From Thermoplasmata archaeon (GTDB lineage: Archaea; Thermoplasmatota; Thermoplasmata; Thermoplasmatales; Thermoplasmataceae), in assembly GCA_021826835.1 (NCBI GenBank), contig JAKAYH010000073.1, positions 1-7,612 of the forward strand: a stretch of DNA of 7,612 nucleotides, written 5' to 3'. This document shows positions 5,569 through 7,612 of this stretch, in pieces (the first letter of the stretch is position 1; the number at the start of each line of letters is the position of its first letter). The translations under genes and the position numbers were made by a program. The notes under the pieces are model-generated. The model did no database searches, was not told the DNA's origin, and was given only the letters and a program-made list of their open reading frames with translations.

Positions 5569-7361
5569 TTTATTTCGTCTCCTTCGATTTCGGAGTACAG
5601 AGATATTAAAAAACTTAGCATTTCCTCTTTAGTATCTTTATCTTGAACTATTTTTAATACACCAACAGCGAGATTGTCCCACAACTCTGGATGTTTTCTA
5701 AAATTCGGAACTGTTACTATAATCTTTTTACCCTCATTCTTAATGTCCATTTCTGATACATTTTTTGTTCTTTCTCTTTTAATATCCGCATTTTCATCTG
5801 CATGTAGGATTTCCTTGGTTAAATTGCTTCCAGTTCTCCTTATATTTGCACTTCTCTTTAAGGCTCTCTCTTTCTTTATTTGAGATACAATATTGGAGAC
5901 TCCAGCCTTGCTTATAGCTTCTTTGATAACTCTTTCTGATGACTCTTGGAAAAGTTTTTCTTTACCACTCGTAGGGACCACAGGAATTGGCGGCGTCTTT
6001 TGTCTGCCTATGTTATTTATAACCTCTTTAAGATAATTCATTAAAAACCTATAAACTGATGAACCCTCATAAAGACTTTCCCTATCCAAGTTTACTATCC
6101 TTTGAAATCCATTATCAAGATATATTTCTGAAAACGTCTGGTGTAATATGAGGTACGTATCAGTGAAAATATTCGAAATGTCTCCTAAGTCATAACCTAG
6201 TGAAACGTTGTGAACACGGAATAATGTTCCTCTAAATTCTAACGGTAGAATTCTCTTACTCTGGTGATAATAATATCCAGTTAAATTTACGTGAAGAGGT
6301 TCATTTTCTACCACGATTTCATTGTCTACCTTTGGGAGAACCCAAATTTTAGGGTCTAAATTATCAAAACCAAATTCAGCTATATCGCTATCCGTAGGGT
6401 AAAGAAATGGCTTAAAAATCTTGAAATTATTTATCTCTTTCCCTTCTCTATTCAAAAAGATTCTTACCTCAAAATTAAATTTTTTTAACCTTTCTATCAA
6501 TTCATTATAATCTTTGTTATCGGTTCCAGGTATTTCATAATCCTTTCCATTTAGGGAAACTTTCTTTCTTATAGGCCCATCAGGAAGATATTCTATTGGT
6601 GACATTACTGCCACGTCGGTTATCATTTTATCTAAATACGCCAATTTTTTTGTTGATTTCATATCAACACTTTGGATTTTTTGGGTTACAAATTTCTTAA
6701 AGTATTCATCATCATCTTCAATTCTTTTGTTTTTGTAAAAGTAGGAATCCCCTATTGATGGAATCAGACCGTCTAGGAATGGAGGTTCAAAATTAGAAAT
6801 TTCATAGATTGTATATTGTTCAAACTCTTTTTCGGTATGTCTGGAACTTAAGTCAATATTCCCGAGCTTGACTTTATCCATAGATTCTGTTCTTAAAATT
6901 AGATCTTTAAAAAATTCGAATGACACATCAGCTATAAACTCTCTTTGCCCCTCTTTTTTCTTTGTTATTATTCTAAACTTGTTGCATGTTGCAGCTACTG
7001 AAAGCATCCCAATGCCGAAACTCCCTATTATTGGTCTTTTGTACCTATCTGTCTTCATCTCTCTATTTGGACTATCCTTATCGCTACCTCCAACGTGAGT
7101 GAATATTTTTTTTAAATCGTAAATATCCATCCCCCTTCCATCGTCTTTTATTATAAGCTTAGATAGCTTTATTGTACCAGTATGATCATAACCAAAATCA
7201 TAGGTGATTTCAACTTTCGATGCATCAGCATCAAATGAATTACTAATAAGCTCCTTCAAAGCGCTTCCTGGACTTCTGTAAAGCCCAGATGATATGTGCT
7301 TTACTATTTGAGCAGAGACTTGAAGTGATATAGTTCCTAAGTCTTCATCATTACTTTCCAT
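5565..7361 (-). CDS. GHKL (Hsp90/MutL/MORC-like) ATPase, putative defence-associated
   Basis: 598 residues from ATG at 7361. All Bergerat-fold ATP motifs are present: ALKELISNSFDADA (34-47; E37, N41 and D44/D46), KDDGRGM (72-78) and IGSFGIGMLS (112-121). In this superfamily the Glu activates water, the Asn binds magnesium, and the glycine motifs form the ATP lid. After the ATPase domain (about 1-150) comes a middle region to about 440 with VNLTGYYYHQSKRILP and FRGTLFRVHNVSLGYDLGD, resembling the transducer part of Hsp90/MORC-type proteins. A charged, probably flexible linker (about 450-540) and a helical C-terminal segment (545-595) follow. It is not the housekeeping HtpG or MutL: the later domains do not match either. 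MORC/MutL-like ATPases of this kind are known from prokaryotic restriction-type operons. SD GAGGAT (7367-7372) lies five bases before the ATG and inside the end of the upstream gene, so translation is probably coupled to it. Its stop shares TTAA with the DndC-like gene. Confidence 0.85.
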   Translation of the reverse strand: MESNDEDLGTISLQVSAQIVKHISSGLYRSPGSALKELISNSFDADASKVEITYDFGYDHTGTIKLSKLIIKDDGRGMDIYDLKKIFTHVGGSDKDSPNREMKTDRYKRPIIGSFGIGMLSVAATCNKFRIITKKKEGQREFIADVSFEFFKDLILRTESMDKVKLGNIDLSSRHTEKEFEQYTIYEISNFEPPFLDGLIPSIGDSYFYKNKRIEDDDEYFKKFVTQKIQSVDMKSTKKLAYLDKMITDVAVMSPIEYLPDGPIRKKVSLNGKDYEIPGTDNKDYNELIERLKKFNFEVRIFLNREGKEINNFKIFKPFLYPTDSDIAEFGFDNLDPKIWVLPKVDNEIVVENEPLHVNLTGYYYHQSKRILPLEFRGTLFRVHNVSLGYDLGDISNIFTDTYLILHQTFSEIYLDNGFQRIVNLDRESLYEGSSVYRFLMNYLKEVINNIGRQKTPPIPVVPTSGKEKLFQESSERVIKEAISKAGVSNIVSQIKKERALKRSANIRRTGSNLTKEILHADENADIKRERTKNVSEMDIKNEGKKIIVTVPNFRKHPELWDNLAVGVLKIVQDKDTKEEMLSFLISLYSEIEGDEIN

Positions 7362-7363
7362 CT

Positions 7364-7612
7364 CTAATCCTCTTCTTTAATATCTTTCCATTTTTCTACT
7401 AATTTTGAGTTATTCTTCAAAGCATTGATAAAGTCTTCCATTGAATTGGTTAGTTGAGCTATACTATTTTGTCGACCATGAACGATCGCAGAGCTTGTGT
7501 CCCATAAGTTTAATAATGCATTTTTATCTTTGTCAAATTTGAGATTTATTTGATTATTACTACTTTTAACGCTTATATATAAACTTAATATATTCTTGTA
7601 GAGTTTCTTAGT
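7364..7612 (-). CDS. C-terminal part of an unidentified gene, operon partner of the GHKL ATPase
   Basis: An open frame of 82 residues runs from the right edge to TAG at 7364-7366; its start lies outside the window. The visible part is helical and charged: TKKLYKNILSLYISVKSS, then DKNALLNLWDTSSAIVHGR, SIAQLTNSMEDFINALKNN and a KEED tail. The W-D-T-S-S-A-I-V-H-G-R segment recalls the His-Gly end of HEPN/Abi-type helical domains, but this is a faint likeness and no family can be assigned. Only two bases separate its stop from the ATG of the ATPase gene, and it carries that gene's SD, so the two are surely one operon and probably act together. Confidence 0.7.
   Translation of the reverse strand, partial: TKKLYKNILSLYISVKSSNNQINLKFDKDKNALLNLWDTSSAIVHGRQNSIAQLTNSMEDFINALKNNSKLVEKWKDIKEED

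Noticed and set aside
5674..5883. Plus-strand 69-codon frame in the ATPase gene
   Set aside because: Shadow of the ATPase C-terminal region, with no initiation signal.
6868..7098. Plus-strand 76-codon frame in the ATPase gene
   Set aside because: Antisense to the ATP-lid motif region of the ATPase, so clearly a shadow.
1..7612. CRISPR array, insertion-sequence ends, att sites
   Set aside because: No regularly spaced direct repeats, no transposase motifs and no long terminal inverted repeats were seen on either strand.

Overview
The window looks like an accessory region of an archaeal genome, most likely a Thermoplasmata-type acidophile or moderate thermophile (an inference, not proven). Genes are AT-rich and use ATA, AGA and AGG codons freely. 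TATA boxes sit about 26-28 nt before start codons with no leader (4277; 2951). Where Shine-Dalgarno sites occur they are short GGTGA or GAGG types before TTG, GTG or ATG starts. Short zinc-ribbon proteins with membrane segments are also common in archaea.

Layout. 1-543 (minus) is the C-terminal domain of a type I restriction HsdR subunit that has lost its nuclease and helicase parts; the homology stops next to an in-frame stop at 553-555. 544-1097 has no gene. 1098-2195 and 2286-2951 (both minus) encode two membrane proteins, each with two N-terminal Cys4 zinc ribbons and each behind the same TTAATAAA box. 2982-3459 is a second gene-poor stretch with two clean dyads, a strong plus-strand TATA box and a possible small RNA or decayed gene. 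3460-4086 (minus) is an unrecognised four-cysteine protein with a possible PUA-like core. It is divergent from a 68-residue leaderless gene at 4277-4483 (plus).

The most interesting part is 4549-7612. A DndC-like PP-loop/PAPS-reductase-family enzyme (plus) is convergent with a 598-residue GHKL (Hsp90/MutL/MORC-like) ATPase (minus), and their stop codons overlap in one TTAA. The ATPase is the second gene of a tight minus-strand operon; the gene before it is only partly in the window. DndC-family enzymes install sulfur in DNA in phosphorothioation systems, and MORC/MutL-like ATPases occur in prokaryotic restriction-type systems. The cluster is therefore best read as a possible DNA-modification and defence locus beside a broken type I restriction gene. 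No other dnd, ssp or BREX core gene is visible here, so the system cannot be named and may be incomplete or unusual.

Composition differs along the window. In hand counts, one 60-base stretch of the hsdR remnant (181-240) has 28 G+C and the 68-aa gene has 81 of 207, while a 60-base stretch of the DndC-like gene (4561-4620) has 18. This fits insertion of AT-rich cargo beside more host-like sequence.
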